Shown here: positions 9,092 through 18,733 of the stretch, in pieces
Layout: each line of letters starts with the position of its first letter
How positions within the stretch are numbered: position 1 is the stretch's first letter
Source: Nonomuraea sp. SYSU D8015
Lineage (GTDB): Bacteria > Actinomycetota > Actinomycetes > Streptosporangiales > Streptosporangiaceae
Direction: 5' to 3'
DNA length: 64,000 nucleotides
Assembly: GCF_008065375.1 (NCBI RefSeq)
Contig: NZ_VJYI01000017.1
Span: 124,001 to 188,000 of the forward strand
Translations under genes and position numbers: made by a program
The notes under the pieces: generated by a model
What the model was told of the DNA's origin: nothing
Seen by the model: only the letters and a program-made list of their open reading frames with translations
Databases searched by the model: none

Positions 9092-9937
9092 TCAGCGTCG
9101 CGGAACGACTTTGAGGGACTTCACCAGCGTGTCGACGTCCGGCCACAGGCGCCGGTGCGTGTCGGGAATGGTGATCCACAAAACGGCGGGCCGGGGGCGT
9201 CCCGTGTCGACCGCGATGGCGATCGACAACTCCCGCCTGGCCTTGCGGCCGTCCGGGCTCGGCGGCATCTCCATCATCCGGGCGAGCAGCCAACCGCGCC
9301 GCACCGGCTGCGAGGCGATGTCACGGCCCCTCGTCCCGCCGGGGAACCCCGCGTCCTGCTTGTAGTCGAGCATCGCCCGGGCGGCGTCGTAGAGGCTGTC
9401 TCCGGCGTCGAGGTCGGACCACAGGTGCTGGGAGTCGATGTCGGCCCACCACTCGCGATCGTCGTCCGGGCCGTAGGTCTCGGTCACCAGCGCCTGGCGG
9501 AGGTTGTAGCGGCCGTCCTTGATGGGGCCGTCGTTGATCGGGCGGCTCGGCCGCCACGGGGAGCCCAGCTCGGCGAACGACAGGCCGGTCTTCGGGTCGG
9601 TCACCCTGCCGATCACCGAGGAGCCCCGGCCGGGGTAGCGGCGGAGCTTGACGACGGTCCCCTCGGGGATCCTCTCGACCTCGGGCCCGCTCGGGGACGG
9701 GGTGGGCGTCGCACGGGTGGGAGTGGGCGACGGCTCGGGGGGCGACGGACGGACCGGAACGGCCGTCACGATCGTGACCACGCTCGGCGCCGGACGGGGC
9801 TCCGCGGCGAATCCGCCGCCGGCGGCCTCGGGGAGCAGGACGAAGAGTTCGACGAGGATGACGACGGCGCCGAGGAACGGGATCCACGACGGGAACGGCT
9901 CCATGAGCCGCCGCATGCGGTCGGAGGTACGCGTCAC
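9092..9937 (-). CDS. single-pass membrane-anchored protein of unknown function
   Basis: 281 residues from GTG at 9937. A single N-terminal hydrophobic helix (about residues 16-38, FLGAVVILVELFVLL) is followed by a Pro/Thr/Ser-rich linker and then a roughly 200-residue polar domain with many Trp, Asp and Arg. The topology suggests a short cytoplasmic tail with the domain outside the membrane. I do not recognise the domain family. The start lies 3 bases after the stop of the upstream membrane protein gene (9941-10867), so the two form a two-gene operon and probably work together. Methionines at residues 8 and 12 are alternative starts. Confidence 0.7.
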   Translation of the reverse strand: MTRTSDRMRRLMEPFPSWIPFLGAVVILVELFVLLPEAAGGGFAAEPRPAPSVVTIVTAVPVRPSPPEPSPTPTRATPTPSPSGPEVERIPEGTVVKLRRYPGRGSSVIGRVTDPKTGLSFAELGSPWRPSRPINDGPIKDGRYNLRQALVTETYGPDDDREWWADIDSQHLWSDLDAGDSLYDAARAMLDYKQDAGFPGGTRGRDIASQPVRRGWLLARMMEMPPSPDGRKARRELSIAIAVDTGRPRPAVLWITIPDTHRRLWPDVDTLVKSLKVVPRR

Positions 9938-9940
9938 GGG

Positions 9941-10867
9941 TCAGCCCTCCTCAGGCATCAGGGTGAGTCCGGCGAGCCGGGCCTGTTCGACGCTCTCGCG
10001 CAGGGACGCCTCGAGGCGCGCGGCGCGCTCGGTCAGCTCGCCGACCTCGCCGGCGGCCAGGTCGTCGCGCACGGTTCTGGAGAGCAGTTCGCGGTAGGCG
10101 TCGCTGTCGTCGGCGAGGTCCTGCAGGGTCAGCCACTCGGCGTACACCTCCTCGGCCACCTCGGTGCGCAGCGCGTACTCCTCCAAGGCGGAGATCCGCA
10201 GGGCGAGCGCCCGGGTCGCCACCTTGAGCGCCTCCTCCTGGGATTCGAGCATGGCGGAGATGCGCTCGGTGACGCGGCCCGACCGTGCGCCGGCCTGCTC
10301 GCGCCGCAGCCGGGTCAGCTCGACCAGGGTCTCGGCGATCTCCCACTCCTGGCGGGGCAGGATCACCCGGTTGGCGATGCCGTCGAGCAGGCCGTCCCGG
10401 TCGAGCCTGGAGCGCAGCACCATCGCCGTGGCCTCCACCGTCCGCTCCAGCAGCGCGGCGTCCAGCGGCTCCAGCATCGCGGCGGTCACGTACCTGCCGC
10501 GGTGGCGGCGGCCGTACACCGCCACGGGGGACTCTCCCGCCAGGGCCAGGAGCACCAGGAAGGCCATGACCTGCACGGTCAGGGCGCCCAGGAAGAACGT
10601 CGTGTAGCCGTACCGGATCCAGACGGCGGCCGACGCGGCCTGCAGCGGCAGCCCGGCGAGCAGCATGCGCCGGTCACGGTGGGCGAGGCCGGCGACGAGG
10701 GGGAGGAAACCCCACACAGCCGACATGGCCAGCGCGGCGAGGACGTCACCGGACGTCCGCCCGCCCCACGCGGGCCGCTCCGGTGACGGGGGGAGGAGGT
10801 CGGGGCGGGTGGCCATCAGCCGGCGGTGCCCCTCGGGAAGGCTGGGGTCGAGGACGAGCGCGCTCAC
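9941..10867 (-). CDS. membrane protein with coiled-coil cytoplasmic region, unknown function
   Basis: 308 residues. After a polar N-terminus there are about three hydrophobic segments (roughly residues 42-60, 68-85 and 90-112), then a long, charged, helix-rich region (residues 140-305) of Leu heptads, Glu and Arg that looks like a coiled coil. No enzymatic motif is visible. It is the first gene of a pair with the membrane-anchored protein at 9092-9937. The Arg/Glu-rich helical C-terminus would favour interaction with other proteins, but this is inference. No family recognised. Confidence 0.68.
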   Translation of the reverse strand: MSALVLDPSLPEGHRRLMATRPDLLPPSPERPAWGGRTSGDVLAALAMSAVWGFLPLVAGLAHRDRRMLLAGLPLQAASAAVWIRYGYTTFFLGALTVQVMAFLVLLALAGESPVAVYGRRHRGRYVTAAMLEPLDAALLERTVEATAMVLRSRLDRDGLLDGIANRVILPRQEWEIAETLVELTRLRREQAGARSGRVTERISAMLESQEEALKVATRALALRISALEEYALRTEVAEEVYAEWLTLQDLADDSDAYRELLSRTVRDDLAAGEVGELTERAARLEASLRESVEQARLAGLTLMPEEG

Positions 10868-10933
10868 GAACCCATACGATCTCGGAAGGCTGTTTCCGTA
10901 CGCTTGCGGGCCGCTTGCACGACCGCCGGCGGG

Positions 10934-11893
10934 TCACGCGAGGCGCACCCGCGGATCGAGCAGCGCGTACCCGGCGTCCACCACGATGTTGGCCAGGACG
11001 ATGAACAGCGCAGCCAGCAGCACGATGCCGATGATGACCGGAAGGTCCTGCGTGGTGACCGACTGCACGGCGAGCTGGCCGAGACCGGGCAGCCCGAAGA
11101 CGCTCTCGGTGACGATCGCGCCGCCGAGCAGCGTGCCCACGTCGATGCCGAGCTGCGTCACGACAGGGGTGAGCGCGGCGCGCAGGCCGTGCCGGTAGAC
11201 GACCCGGCGCTCGGTCACGCCCTTGGCTCGCGCCGTGCGCACGTAGTCCTCACCCAGGACCTCCAGGAGCGAGGTGCGGGTGAGGCGGGCGTAGGTGGCG
11301 GCGGACACGACGGCGAGCGTGAGCCAGGGCAGGATGAGGTGCTGCGCCCAGCCGAGCGGATCCTGCGTCAGCGGCGTGTAGCCGCCGCCGGGGAACCAGT
11401 CCACGCCGGCCAGGTGCAGCCGGAAGAACAGCACGTACAGGAACAGCAGTCCGAGCAGGAACGGCGGCGTCGACAGGCCGGCGAGCACGAGGGCCGTGAT
11501 GCCGCGATCGAGGACGGTGCCCGGGCGGCGGGCCGCGATCACCCCGGCGGCCACGCCGAGCAGCAGCCAGATGATCGCGGCGCCGAGCGTCAGCGACAGC
11601 GTCACCGGGATCCGCTCGGCGATCAACGTGGTGACGGGCTCGGAGTTGTAGTAGGAGTAGCCCAGGTCGCCGTGCAGCAGACCGCCGAGGAAGTGCAGGT
11701 ACTGCTCGAGCACCGGCTGGTCCAGGCCGAGCCGGTGACGCACCAGGGCCACGGTCTCCGGGGTCGCCAGCCTGCCGGCGATCATCCGCGCGGGGTCGTG
11801 CGGGGCCACGAAGAACAGCACGAACACGGCCACGCTCACCAGCCACAGCACCAGGAGGGCGAAGACGAGACGGCGAAGGACGAAACGGTACAC
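10934..11893 (-). CDS. dipeptide/nickel-type ABC transporter permease (DppB-like)
   Basis: About 319 residues from GTG at 11893, two bases after the upstream permease's stop. It starts with the typical YRFVLRRLVFALLVLWLVS helix, has about six membrane spans, and carries the cytoplasmic coupling loop EDYVRTARAKGVTERRVVYRHGLRAAL, which docks with the ATPase subunits. The DPRVRL ending is standard for the DppB/OppB subfamily. It is the last gene of the importer operon running from 16590 to 10934. Together with its partner permease it forms the translocation channel; the substrate (peptide, nickel-chelate or other) cannot be set from sequence alone. Confidence 0.92.
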   Translation of the reverse strand: MYRFVLRRLVFALLVLWLVSVAVFVLFFVAPHDPARMIAGRLATPETVALVRHRLGLDQPVLEQYLHFLGGLLHGDLGYSYYNSEPVTTLIAERIPVTLSLTLGAAIIWLLLGVAAGVIAARRPGTVLDRGITALVLAGLSTPPFLLGLLFLYVLFFRLHLAGVDWFPGGGYTPLTQDPLGWAQHLILPWLTLAVVSAATYARLTRTSLLEVLGEDYVRTARAKGVTERRVVYRHGLRAALTPVVTQLGIDVGTLLGGAIVTESVFGLPGLGQLAVQSVTTQDLPVIIGIVLLAALFIVLANIVVDAGYALLDPRVRLA

Positions 11894-11895
11894 GG

Positions 11896-12822
11896 CTACC
11901 CCCGTCCGGATCCGGGAGCGAGCGCGTCCCGTACGGCGTCGCCCAGCAGGTTGAACGCCAGCGTGGTGACCAGCAGGGCGAGCCCGGGGAAGAGCGCGAA
12001 CCACCAGGCGACCTGGTAGTACTGCAGCGAGTCCGCCAGCATGTTGCCCCAGGACGGCGTGGGCGGCAGCACCCCCAGGCCGAGGAACGACAACGTCGCC
12101 TCGAACACGATCGCCACCGGGATGAGCAGGGTCCCGTAGACGATGACGGGCGCGATCAGGTTCGGCAGCACGTCCACGGCCATGATGCGCAGGTCGGAGG
12201 CGCCGAGCGAGCGGGCCGCCTCGATGTACTCCCGCTCGCGGATCGACAGCGTCTGGCCGCGCACGATGCGCCCCACCGCCGCCCACGAGAAGAACGCGAT
12301 GACCGCGACGGATACCGACAGGCTGGGACCCGCGATCGAGACCAGGGCGATGGCGAAGAGCAGGAACGGGAACGACAGCACCACGTCCATGAACCGGGCC
12401 AGCGCGGTGTCCACGGCGCCCCCGAAGTAGCCCGACACCAGCCCTGCGACCAGGCCGGCGGCGACGGCGAGCACGGTCGCGGCCACGCCCACGAGCAGCG
12501 AGATCCGCGTGCCGTACACCACGCGCACCAGCACGTCCCGGCCGAGGTTGTCGGTGCCGAGCCAGAAGCGGCCGCTCGGCGGCACCGGCAGGCCGTCCGG
12601 CGTCAGTCCGGTGTCGCGGTACTGGTCGGCGGGGCCGTGCCCGGTGAGCGCGGCGATCAGCGGCGCCGCCAGGGCCACCGCGACCAGCACGGCGATCACC
12701 GTCGCGGACGCGACGGCGGCCGGGTCCCGGCGCAGCCTGCGCCAGGCCAGGGCCAGCGGGCCGCGGCCGGCGACCGGCGCCGCCTCCTCGACAGGCAGGG
12801 GTTTCAGCTCGGTGAGGCTCAT
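11896..12822 (-). CDS. dipeptide/nickel-type ABC transporter permease (DppC-like)
   Basis: 308 residues. A polar N-terminal tail leads to ALAWRRLRRDP, the usual DppC entry, then LGTDNLGRDVLVRVVYGTRISLLVG, the extracytoplasmic-loop signature of the subfamily, and a coupling loop REREYIEAARSLGASDLRI. About six membrane helices. The ATG overlaps the preceding ATPase stop by four bases (ATGA), which implies translational coupling. It pairs with the DppB-like permease downstream. Confidence 0.92.
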   Translation of the reverse strand: MSLTELKPLPVEEAAPVAGRGPLALAWRRLRRDPAAVASATVIAVLVAVALAAPLIAALTGHGPADQYRDTGLTPDGLPVPPSGRFWLGTDNLGRDVLVRVVYGTRISLLVGVAATVLAVAAGLVAGLVSGYFGGAVDTALARFMDVVLSFPFLLFAIALVSIAGPSLSVSVAVIAFFSWAAVGRIVRGQTLSIREREYIEAARSLGASDLRIMAVDVLPNLIAPVIVYGTLLIPVAIVFEATLSFLGLGVLPPTPSWGNMLADSLQYYQVAWWFALFPGLALLVTTLAFNLLGDAVRDALAPGSGRG

Positions 12823-13787
12823 GGCGTCCCCATGGGGAAGTGGCAGGCCGTCAGACGGGTCGCGGTGTCGCCCGGCTTGACCTCGAGCAGCGGCTCCTCA
12901 TCGGCGCACCGCGGCTGCGCCATGGGGCAGCGGGGGTGGAAGCGGCAGGCGGCCGGGGGCGCGATGGGGGACGGCGGGTCGCCCGCGAGCAGGGTCGGCT
13001 GCCACGCCACGTCGGGGTCCGGCGCCGGCCGCGCGGACAGCAGCGCCTCGGTGTACGGGTGGCGCGGCCGGCCGTACACCTCCTCCGTGGGCCCGATCTC
13101 GACGACCTTGCCCAGGTACATGACGGCGACGCGGTCGCACAGGTGGCCGACCACCGACAGGTCGTGGGCGATGAACACATAGGTGAGGCCGAGCTCACGC
13201 TGCAGGTCGGCGAGCAGGTTGACGATCTGCGCCTGGATGGAGACGTCCAGCGCGGAGACCGGCTCGTCGCACACGATCAGCTTGGGCCGCAGGGCCAGGG
13301 CCCGGGCCACGCCGATGCGCTGCCGCTGGCCGCCGGAGAACTCGGCGGGGAAGCGGTTGTAGTGCTCGGGGTTGAGGCCGACCAGCTCCATCAGCTCCTG
13401 GACCCGCCGTTTGCGCTCCCGGCCCTCGGCGACGCCGTGCACGGCGAACGGGTCGCCGATGATGGAGCCCACCCGGCGGTGCGGGTTCAGCGAGCCGTAC
13501 GGGTCCTGGAAGATCATCTGCAGGTCGCGGCGGTACGGCCGCAACCGCCTGCGCGGCAGTCCGGTGATGTCGTCGCCGTCGAAGACCACGTGCCCGGCGG
13601 TGACGTCGTGGAGCCTGGTCATGCACCGGGCCAGCGTGGACTTGCCCGACCCGGTCTCGCCCACCAGGCCCAGCGTCTCGCCCCGGCGCACGTCCAGGCT
13701 CACGCCGTCGACCGCGCGCACGGCGTGGCCGTGCCGCAGCGGGAAGTGCTTGACCAGGTCGCGGACCTCCAGCAGCGCGCCGCTCAC
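12819..13787 (-). CDS. ABC transporter ATP-binding protein, OppF/DppF type
   Basis: 322 residues from GTG at 13787, which overlaps the preceding stop as GTGA; an upstream extension of the frame is Arg/Gly-rich and unlike the family. All nucleotide-binding motifs are present: Walker A GETGSGKST, Q-loop in QMIFQDPYGSLNP, signature SGGQRQR, Walker B LIVCDEPVSALD and the switch His in FIAHDLSV. The C-terminal region has the Cys-containing CRFHPRCP segment found in OppD/OppF-family ATPases. It powers the importer with the DppD-like subunit encoded just upstream. Confidence 0.93.
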   Translation of the reverse strand: MSGALLEVRDLVKHFPLRHGHAVRAVDGVSLDVRRGETLGLVGETGSGKSTLARCMTRLHDVTAGHVVFDGDDITGLPRRRLRPYRRDLQMIFQDPYGSLNPHRRVGSIIGDPFAVHGVAEGRERKRRVQELMELVGLNPEHYNRFPAEFSGGQRQRIGVARALALRPKLIVCDEPVSALDVSIQAQIVNLLADLQRELGLTYVFIAHDLSVVGHLCDRVAVMYLGKVVEIGPTEEVYGRPRHPYTEALLSARPAPDPDVAWQPTLLAGDPPSPIAPPAACRFHPRCPMAQPRCADEEPLLEVKPGDTATRLTACHFPMGTP

Positions 13788-14803
13788 GAGGCCTTCCTCC
13801 CGATCGCGCGGGCGCGGATGCGCTCCGCCCCGTCGTCCCGGCCGACCGCACCGGAGGGGAGCCAGCAGGCCGAGCGGTGCGCGGGACCGCCCGTGACCGT
13901 CAGCAGCGGCGGCTCCGTGGCCGCGCACTGGTGCATGGCGTAGTCGCAGCGCGGCTGGAACGGGCAGCCGTCCGGCATCCGCAGCAGGCTGGGCGGCTGG
14001 CCGGGGATCGGGCGCAGCCGCTGCCCCCGAGGGCCGGGCAGGGAGGCGAGCAGGCCGAGCGTGTACGGGTGGTGGGGCCGGTGGAAGGCGGTATGGCTGT
14101 CGGCGCTCTCGACCACCCGCCCGGCGTACATCACCATGACCTCGTCGGCCACGGCGGCGACCACGCCCAAATCGTGCGTGATGAGCAGGACGGCCATGCC
14201 GTACTCGCGTTGCAGACGCATGATCAGTTCCAGGATCTGGGCCTGGACCGTGGCGTCCAGAGCCGTGGTCGGCTCGTCGGCGATCAGCAGCTTCGGCCGC
14301 AGCGCGACGGCCATCGCGAGCATCACGCGCTGGCGCATGCCGCCGGAGAACTCGTGCGGATAGTCGTCCGCGCGCCGCTCCGGCTCGGGGATGCCCACGA
14401 GCCTGAGCAGGTCCGCGGCCCGCCGCCGCGCGGCCTTCGCGCCCACGTCCTCGTGCGCGCGGATGGCCTCGGCGATCTGCCGGCCGACCGTGTAGTACGG
14501 GTGCAGGCTGCTCAGCGGGTCCTGGAACACCATGCCGATCTGGGAGCCGCGCACCTCGCGCAACCGGTCCTCGCCGAGCGAGAGGAGGTCCTGGCCGTCG
14601 AAGCCGATGCGGCCGGAGACCCGCGCGCCCCGGTTGAGGCCGAGGATCGCCAGGGCGGCGGTGCTCTTGCCGGAGCCGGACTCCCCGACGACGCCGAGGG
14701 TCCGGCCCGGGTCGAGCGTGAGGGAGACGCCCCGGAGGGCGTGCACCGCGCCGTCCGGGGAGGGGAAGGAGACGGCCAGGTCGGCCAGCTCGAGCAGGCT
14801 CAT
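13784..14803 (-). CDS. ABC transporter ATP-binding protein, OppD/DppD type
   Basis: 339 residues from ATG at 14803. This start overlaps the binding-protein stop as ATGA; a GTG three codons upstream is possible but less likely. Walker [21 protein letters not shown] signature, Walker [13 protein letters not shown] and [11 protein letters not shown] are intact. The C-terminus has [14 protein letters not shown], the cysteine-bearing OppD/F tail. The SGGMRQR form and ADEPTTALD separate it from the F-type partner downstream. Confidence 0.93.
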   Translation of the reverse strand: MSLLELADLAVSFPSPDGAVHALRGVSLTLDPGRTLGVVGESGSGKSTAALAILGLNRGARVSGRIGFDGQDLLSLGEDRLREVRGSQIGMVFQDPLSSLHPYYTVGRQIAEAIRAHEDVGAKAARRRAADLLRLVGIPEPERRADDYPHEFSGGMRQRVMLAMAVALRPKLLIADEPTTALDATVQAQILELIMRLQREYGMAVLLITHDLGVVAAVADEVMVMYAGRVVESADSHTAFHRPHHPYTLGLLASLPGPRGQRLRPIPGQPPSLLRMPDGCPFQPRCDYAMHQCAATEPPLLTVTGGPAHRSACWLPSGAVGRDDGAERIRARAIGRKAS

Positions 14804-16590
14804 GACAGCCACACCTGGGTGATGTCGTAGTTCTGCGAGGTCGGCAGGTAGACCGTGCCGTGCACGCGCGAGGAGTGGAAGACCGCCGTCTTCTGGGTCT
14901 CGAACGGGATGAAGGGGGCGTCCTTCATGATCTGCACGTCGGCCTGGTGCCAGAGGGCGGCCGCCTTGGCGGAGTCCTGCTCGGCGAGCGCCCGGTCGAT
15001 CAGGCGGTTCACCGCGGGGTTGTCGTAGTCACCCCAGTCGGTGGAGTTGGGGCCGTACGAGCGGCCGTCGAAGAGCGGTTCCACGATGGCGCGCCCGTTG
15101 TTGCCGTACCAGTCGGGCACCCAGCCGGGCGCGGCGATGTCCCACAGGCCCTGCCGGGCGGCGGCCGGGCTGGACAGGTACTTGCTGTAGAAGTCGGCCG
15201 CCGTCTGCGGGACGAGCTTCACGGTCACGCCGCAGGCCTGCAGGTCGGCCTGGACGGACTGGGTGACCGCCGGATGGTTGCCGGCGTTGCGGTAGACGTA
15301 GTCCAGGGTGAGCCCGTGCGGGTATCCGGCCTGGGCCAGCATGGTCTTACAGGTGGCCGGCTCGCCCTTGGCGCCGGGCGTGGGGTAGGGGTCGAACGGC
15401 TGGTAGCCGACGTTCCCCGGCGGGATGACCTGGTTGAGCGGCGTGTTGAGCGCCGGGCCGCCGTAGATCTGGCCGATGGCGACCTTGTCGATCGCGTACT
15501 CCAGGGCCCGGCGCACCTTCACGTTCCGCAGCGCCTTGCCGTTGTTGGGGCTCTGCAGGTTGAACACCAGGAACGGGTTGCTGTCCAGGGCCGGGTAGAC
15601 GCCCAGCCGCGGGTCCTCGGCGGCCCTCAGCTTCGGGATGTCCGGCGTCGGGACCACGGTGTCCCATTCCAGGTCCGCGGTGCCCGCCTGGATCTGCTGC
15701 TGCACCGTGCCCGGGTCGGTCTGGCCCTCCCTGATCTGGATCTGGTCGACGTACTGGTGCCTGATCGGGTCCGCGGCCTGGCTCCACGCCGGGTTGCGGG
15801 CCAGGTCGATCTCCCGATTGGGCGCATATTTGGTGATCTGGTACGGCCCGTCGGAGATCGTGTGCCGGCGGAAGGAGGCGTCGTCGGGGACGTAGGACAT
15901 GTACTCCTTCGGCGCCGCCGACGCGAACGGCATGGCCAGGAGGTTGAGGAAGTCGTTGGCGGGCCGGGTCAGGGTGAACACCAGCGTCATGTCGCCGTCG
16001 GCGCGGATGCCGCTGATGTCGTGGGTGTCGATGTAGCGGGCGATCGCCGAGGCCGTGCCGGGGACCTTGGCGAAGGCGTCGCAGTACTGCTTCATCCCGG
16101 CGATCGTGCCGGTGTAGTAGCTGGGCGCGCCGACCGGGCTCACGGGGTTGCACAGGCGCTTGAAGCCGCGGACGAAGTCCTGGGCGGTGACCTGCCGCGC
16201 CGGGCTGGTGTCCCACTTCACGCCGGGCCGGATGCGGACGGTGTACGTCCTGCCGTCGGCGCTGATGCCCCCGTTGGCCTTCGTCGGCACCCCGGCGGCG
16301 GCGTCGGCGACCGGGGTGATCGCCCGCTGGGCGTTCGCCGAGGCCGGATAGGTGAACAACTGCCGGGTGAAGGCGCGTTCCAGGGTGGTGCTGGCCGTGT
16401 AGTAGGCGCTGGCCGTGTCCAGGTGGTCCACGTCGCCGGCGCCCAGCAACCGGAGGGTCCCGCCCTGGACGGGGCTGCCCGCGGCCGCCGACGCCGCCGC
16501 GCCCGCCCCCGCGCCGCAGGCCGCCAGCGTCAACGCGACCACCGGCAGCAGCGCCGCGGCCAAGGCCCCGCCCCCTCGTCGAGGAATCAT
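14800..16590 (-). CDS. ABC transporter substrate-binding lipoprotein (SBP family 5)
   Basis: About 596 residues. ATG at 16590 is preceded by AAGGAGA at good spacing; an upstream start would put a polar tail before the signal. The signal peptide ends in a lipobox LAAC with the lipidated Cys at about residue 25, followed by an Ala/Gly linker. The mature protein has the family 5 pattern of an N-terminal GGTLRLLGAGDVDHLD strand, VRIRPGVKWDTS, KVRRALEYAIDK and a C-terminal QTAADFY region. First gene of the operon, it captures substrate outside the cell and delivers it to the DppBC channel. Peptides, oligosaccharides or metal chelates are all possible for this family. Confidence 0.92.
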   Translation of the reverse strand: MIPRRGGGALAAALLPVVALTLAACGAGAGAAASAAAGSPVQGGTLRLLGAGDVDHLDTASAYYTASTTLERAFTRQLFTYPASANAQRAITPVADAAAGVPTKANGGISADGRTYTVRIRPGVKWDTSPARQVTAQDFVRGFKRLCNPVSPVGAPSYYTGTIAGMKQYCDAFAKVPGTASAIARYIDTHDISGIRADGDMTLVFTLTRPANDFLNLLAMPFASAAPKEYMSYVPDDASFRRHTISDGPYQITKYAPNREIDLARNPAWSQAADPIRHQYVDQIQIREGQTDPGTVQQQIQAGTADLEWDTVVPTPDIPKLRAAEDPRLGVYPALDSNPFLVFNLQSPNNGKALRNVKVRRALEYAIDKVAIGQIYGGPALNTPLNQVIPPGNVGYQPFDPYPTPGAKGEPATCKTMLAQAGYPHGLTLDYVYRNAGNHPAVTQSVQADLQACGVTVKLVPQTAADFYSKYLSSPAAARQGLWDIAAPGWVPDWYGNNGRAIVEPLFDGRSYGPNSTDWGDYDNPAVNRLIDRALAEQDSAKAAALWHQADVQIMKDAPFIPFETQKTAVFHSSRVHGTVYLPTSQNYDITQVWLS

Positions 16591-16747
16591 TCCGTCTCCT
16601 TGCCACACGTCATCGGATGGCACGTGCGTGCCGCCACATGCCTGACTGTGCGGCGGACCGGGTGAGAGGACGATGAGAGGGCGCGGCTCGCCATCCGGTG
16701 GCGGAGGATCGCGGCGGACGGGACGAACGCCGATTACGGCGCGGTGA

Positions 16748-17431
16748 TCATGGAGCGTCGGCCGAGGGCCGGAAGCCCTTGATCACGAGCCAGCCGGCGA
16801 GGCTCAGCTCCCAGGCGAACACCGGGATCGCCGCGATCGCCCCCCACGCCGACACCTGCTCGAAGACGCCGAAGAGCGTGGCGGTCGCCGAGGCGAAGAC
16901 CAGCGGGCCGCCGACGAGCCCCAGCACGCCGATGAACCGCGGCACCAGGCCCGATCGGTACATCAGGTACGCCATCAACACCGTGTTCGCCCCCAGCACG
17001 AAGCTCGGCCCGAGCAGGAACGTCCAGTCGTGGATCGCCACGAGCGCCCGGCCGGCGGCGACGAGCGAGGCCGCGTCCGTGCCCGCCGCCCCCGCCAGGT
17101 CCTGCCGCAACGTCACGACCGCGAGGACGCTGACGATGCCGACGGCCACGATGGCGGCTTCGAGGGTGCGCAGGCCGACGTAGCCGAGGGCGACGCCCTC
17201 GTTCTGCCTCTTGACGACGGGGAACAGCGTGACCGCGGTGCCGACGATCCCGAGGGTGAGGAGCCCCTCCAGGAACGCGCCCCAGAGCACGCGGGCGTCG
17301 GCGCCGGGGCCGGTGAGGTAGCCCGGGTCGTTCAGCACCGGGTCGTACAGGACGAGCCCGCCGATCGAGGTGACGTGGGTGAGGAGGTAGAACAGGCCCG
17401 CGGCTGTCGCGATCTTCCTGGTCGAGGCCAC
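16748..17431 (-). CDS. DUF4386 integral membrane protein
   Basis: 227 residues from GTG at 17431 with AAGGAG about seven bases upstream. The N-terminal RKIATAAGLFYLLTHVTSIGG and the conserved YDPVLNDPGY and FLEGLLTLGIVGTAVTLFPVVK segments match DUF4386, a six-helix membrane family of unknown function common in actinomycetes and bacilli. It stands alone between two importer operons on the same strand. Function unknown. Confidence 0.85.
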   Translation of the reverse strand: MASTRKIATAAGLFYLLTHVTSIGGLVLYDPVLNDPGYLTGPGADARVLWGAFLEGLLTLGIVGTAVTLFPVVKRQNEGVALGYVGLRTLEAAIVAVGIVSVLAVVTLRQDLAGAAGTDAASLVAAGRALVAIHDWTFLLGPSFVLGANTVLMAYLMYRSGLVPRFIGVLGLVGGPLVFASATATLFGVFEQVSAWGAIAAIPVFAWELSLAGWLVIKGFRPSADAP

Positions 17432-17602
17432 CGGGACTCCTTGTCGTCGATGAGGGGGGTGGACGACCTCGATCGTGACGCTGGAAGGGGTCCCGGCTCA
17501 TCGCCCCGACGGCCCGACTTCAGCAGGCCGGTCGGCCAGTGCCGGGCCGTACTTTCGGCCGGCGCCGGCACCGCGCCAGGCCCGCGGCAGTGGGCAGCCC
17601 AT

Positions 17603-17637
17603 GGCAGGCCGGCGCCCCCGAGCGGCGCCGGCCTGCC
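17603..17637 (-). terminator. strong hairpin terminator after the second importer operon
   Basis: A perfect 14-base stem (GGCAGGCCGGCGCC / GGCGCCGGCCTGCC) with a 7-base loop lies 11 bases beyond the stop of the last ATPase gene (17648). No T-tract. Placement exactly at the operon end supports termination. Confidence 0.75.
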
Positions 17638-17647
17638 GTCGGCCGGC

Positions 17648-18733
17648 TCAGGAGACGGTGACGGGTTCCTGGAGCGGGAAGTGGCAGGCGGCCGCGTGCA
17701 GCGGCTCCTCGCCGGACGGCTCCAGCGGCGGCGGCTCCTGCGCGCAGACGTCCTGGGCTCGCCAGCAGCGGGTACGGAACCGGCACCCCGAGGGCGGGTC
17801 GAGCGGCGAGGGCACCTCGCCCTTGAGCAGGATCCGCTCGCGCCGCGCCCCCGGCGTGACGTCCAGCACCGGCGCCGCCGACATCAGCGCGGCCGTGTAC
17901 GGATGCCGCGGCCGGTCGAACACCTGCTCCGTCGGCCCCGTCTCCACGATCCTTCCGAGGTACATGACCGACACCCGGTCGGCCACGTGCCGGACGACCG
18001 ACAGGTCGTGGGAGATGAACACGTACGACACGCCCAGCCGGGCCTGCAGGTCCGTGAGGAGGTTGAGCACCTGCGCCTGGACCGACAGGTCGAGCGCCGA
18101 CACGGGCTCGTCGCACACGATCACGTCCGGCCCGAGGGCGAGCGCCCGGGCGATCCCGAGCCGCTGGCGCTGCCCACCGGAGAACTCCTGCGGATACCGC
18201 CGGGCGTCGCTCGCCCGCAGCCCCACCATCTCCAGGAGCTCGGCCACCCGCTTGCCGCGCTCCTTCACCGGCACCAGGTCCCGGTGCGTCCGCCACGGCT
18301 CGGCGATGATGTCCTCGGCGCGCAGCCGCGCGTTCAGCGACCCGAACGGGTCCTGGAACACCATCTGGACCCGGCGCCGCCAGGTGAGGAGCTCCTTGCC
18401 CCGCAGCGCGAACGGGTCCGTGCCCTCGAACCTGACCCGGCCCTGGTCCGGGCGCTCCAGCAGGAGCAGCACCCGGGCGAGCGTCGACTTGCCGCAGCCG
18501 GACTCGCCGACCAGCCCCAGCGTCTCGCCGCGCTCCAGCCGCAGGTCGACGCCGTCGAGCGCGCGCAGCCGCCGGCGGCCGGCCACGTGGAAGCTCTTGC
18601 TCACCCCGGCCACCTCCAGCAGGGGAGCCTCGGCAGCGGCGGGCGCGGAGGACAAGGCGGGCACGGCGGGCGTCGTCACCGGCCGGCTCTTTCCAGGCTC
18701 AGCCACCGGCCGGCTCTTTTCGGGCTCAGTCAT
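17648..18733 (-). CDS. ABC transporter ATP-binding protein, OppF/DppF type (second importer)
   Basis: 361 residues with GESGCGKST (Walker A), QMVFQDPFGSLNA, SGGQRQR, VIVCDEPVSALD and FISHDLSVV, plus the C-terminal CRFRTRCW segment of the Opp family. The first 36 residues are a low-complexity extension not typical of the family, containing two copies of the EP-x-KSRPV unit encoded by a 27-base direct repeat. The ATG overlaps the upstream ATPase stop by 8 bases. An internal start nearer PLLEVAGVSK cannot be excluded. Confidence 0.9.
   Translation of the reverse strand: MTEPEKSRPVAEPGKSRPVTTPAVPALSSAPAAAEAPLLEVAGVSKSFHVAGRRRLRALDGVDLRLERGETLGLVGESGCGKSTLARVLLLLERPDQGRVRFEGTDPFALRGKELLTWRRRVQMVFQDPFGSLNARLRAEDIIAEPWRTHRDLVPVKERGKRVAELLEMVGLRASDARRYPQEFSGGQRQRLGIARALALGPDVIVCDEPVSALDLSVQAQVLNLLTDLQARLGVSYVFISHDLSVVRHVADRVSVMYLGRIVETGPTEQVFDRPRHPYTAALMSAAPVLDVTPGARRERILLKGEVPSPLDPPSGCRFRTRCWRAQDVCAQEPPPLEPSGEEPLHAAACHFPLQEPVTVS
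18677..18733. repeat. 27-base direct repeat at the start of the OppF-type gene
   Basis: CACCGGCCGGCTCTTTCCAG at 18677 and CACCGGCCGGCTCTTTTCGG at 18704 are the same 27-base unit, and a third start (CATCGGCCAG, 18731) covers the ATG and the end of the upstream gene. The period is a multiple of three, so it lengthens the protein by nine residues per copy. Confidence 0.6.
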
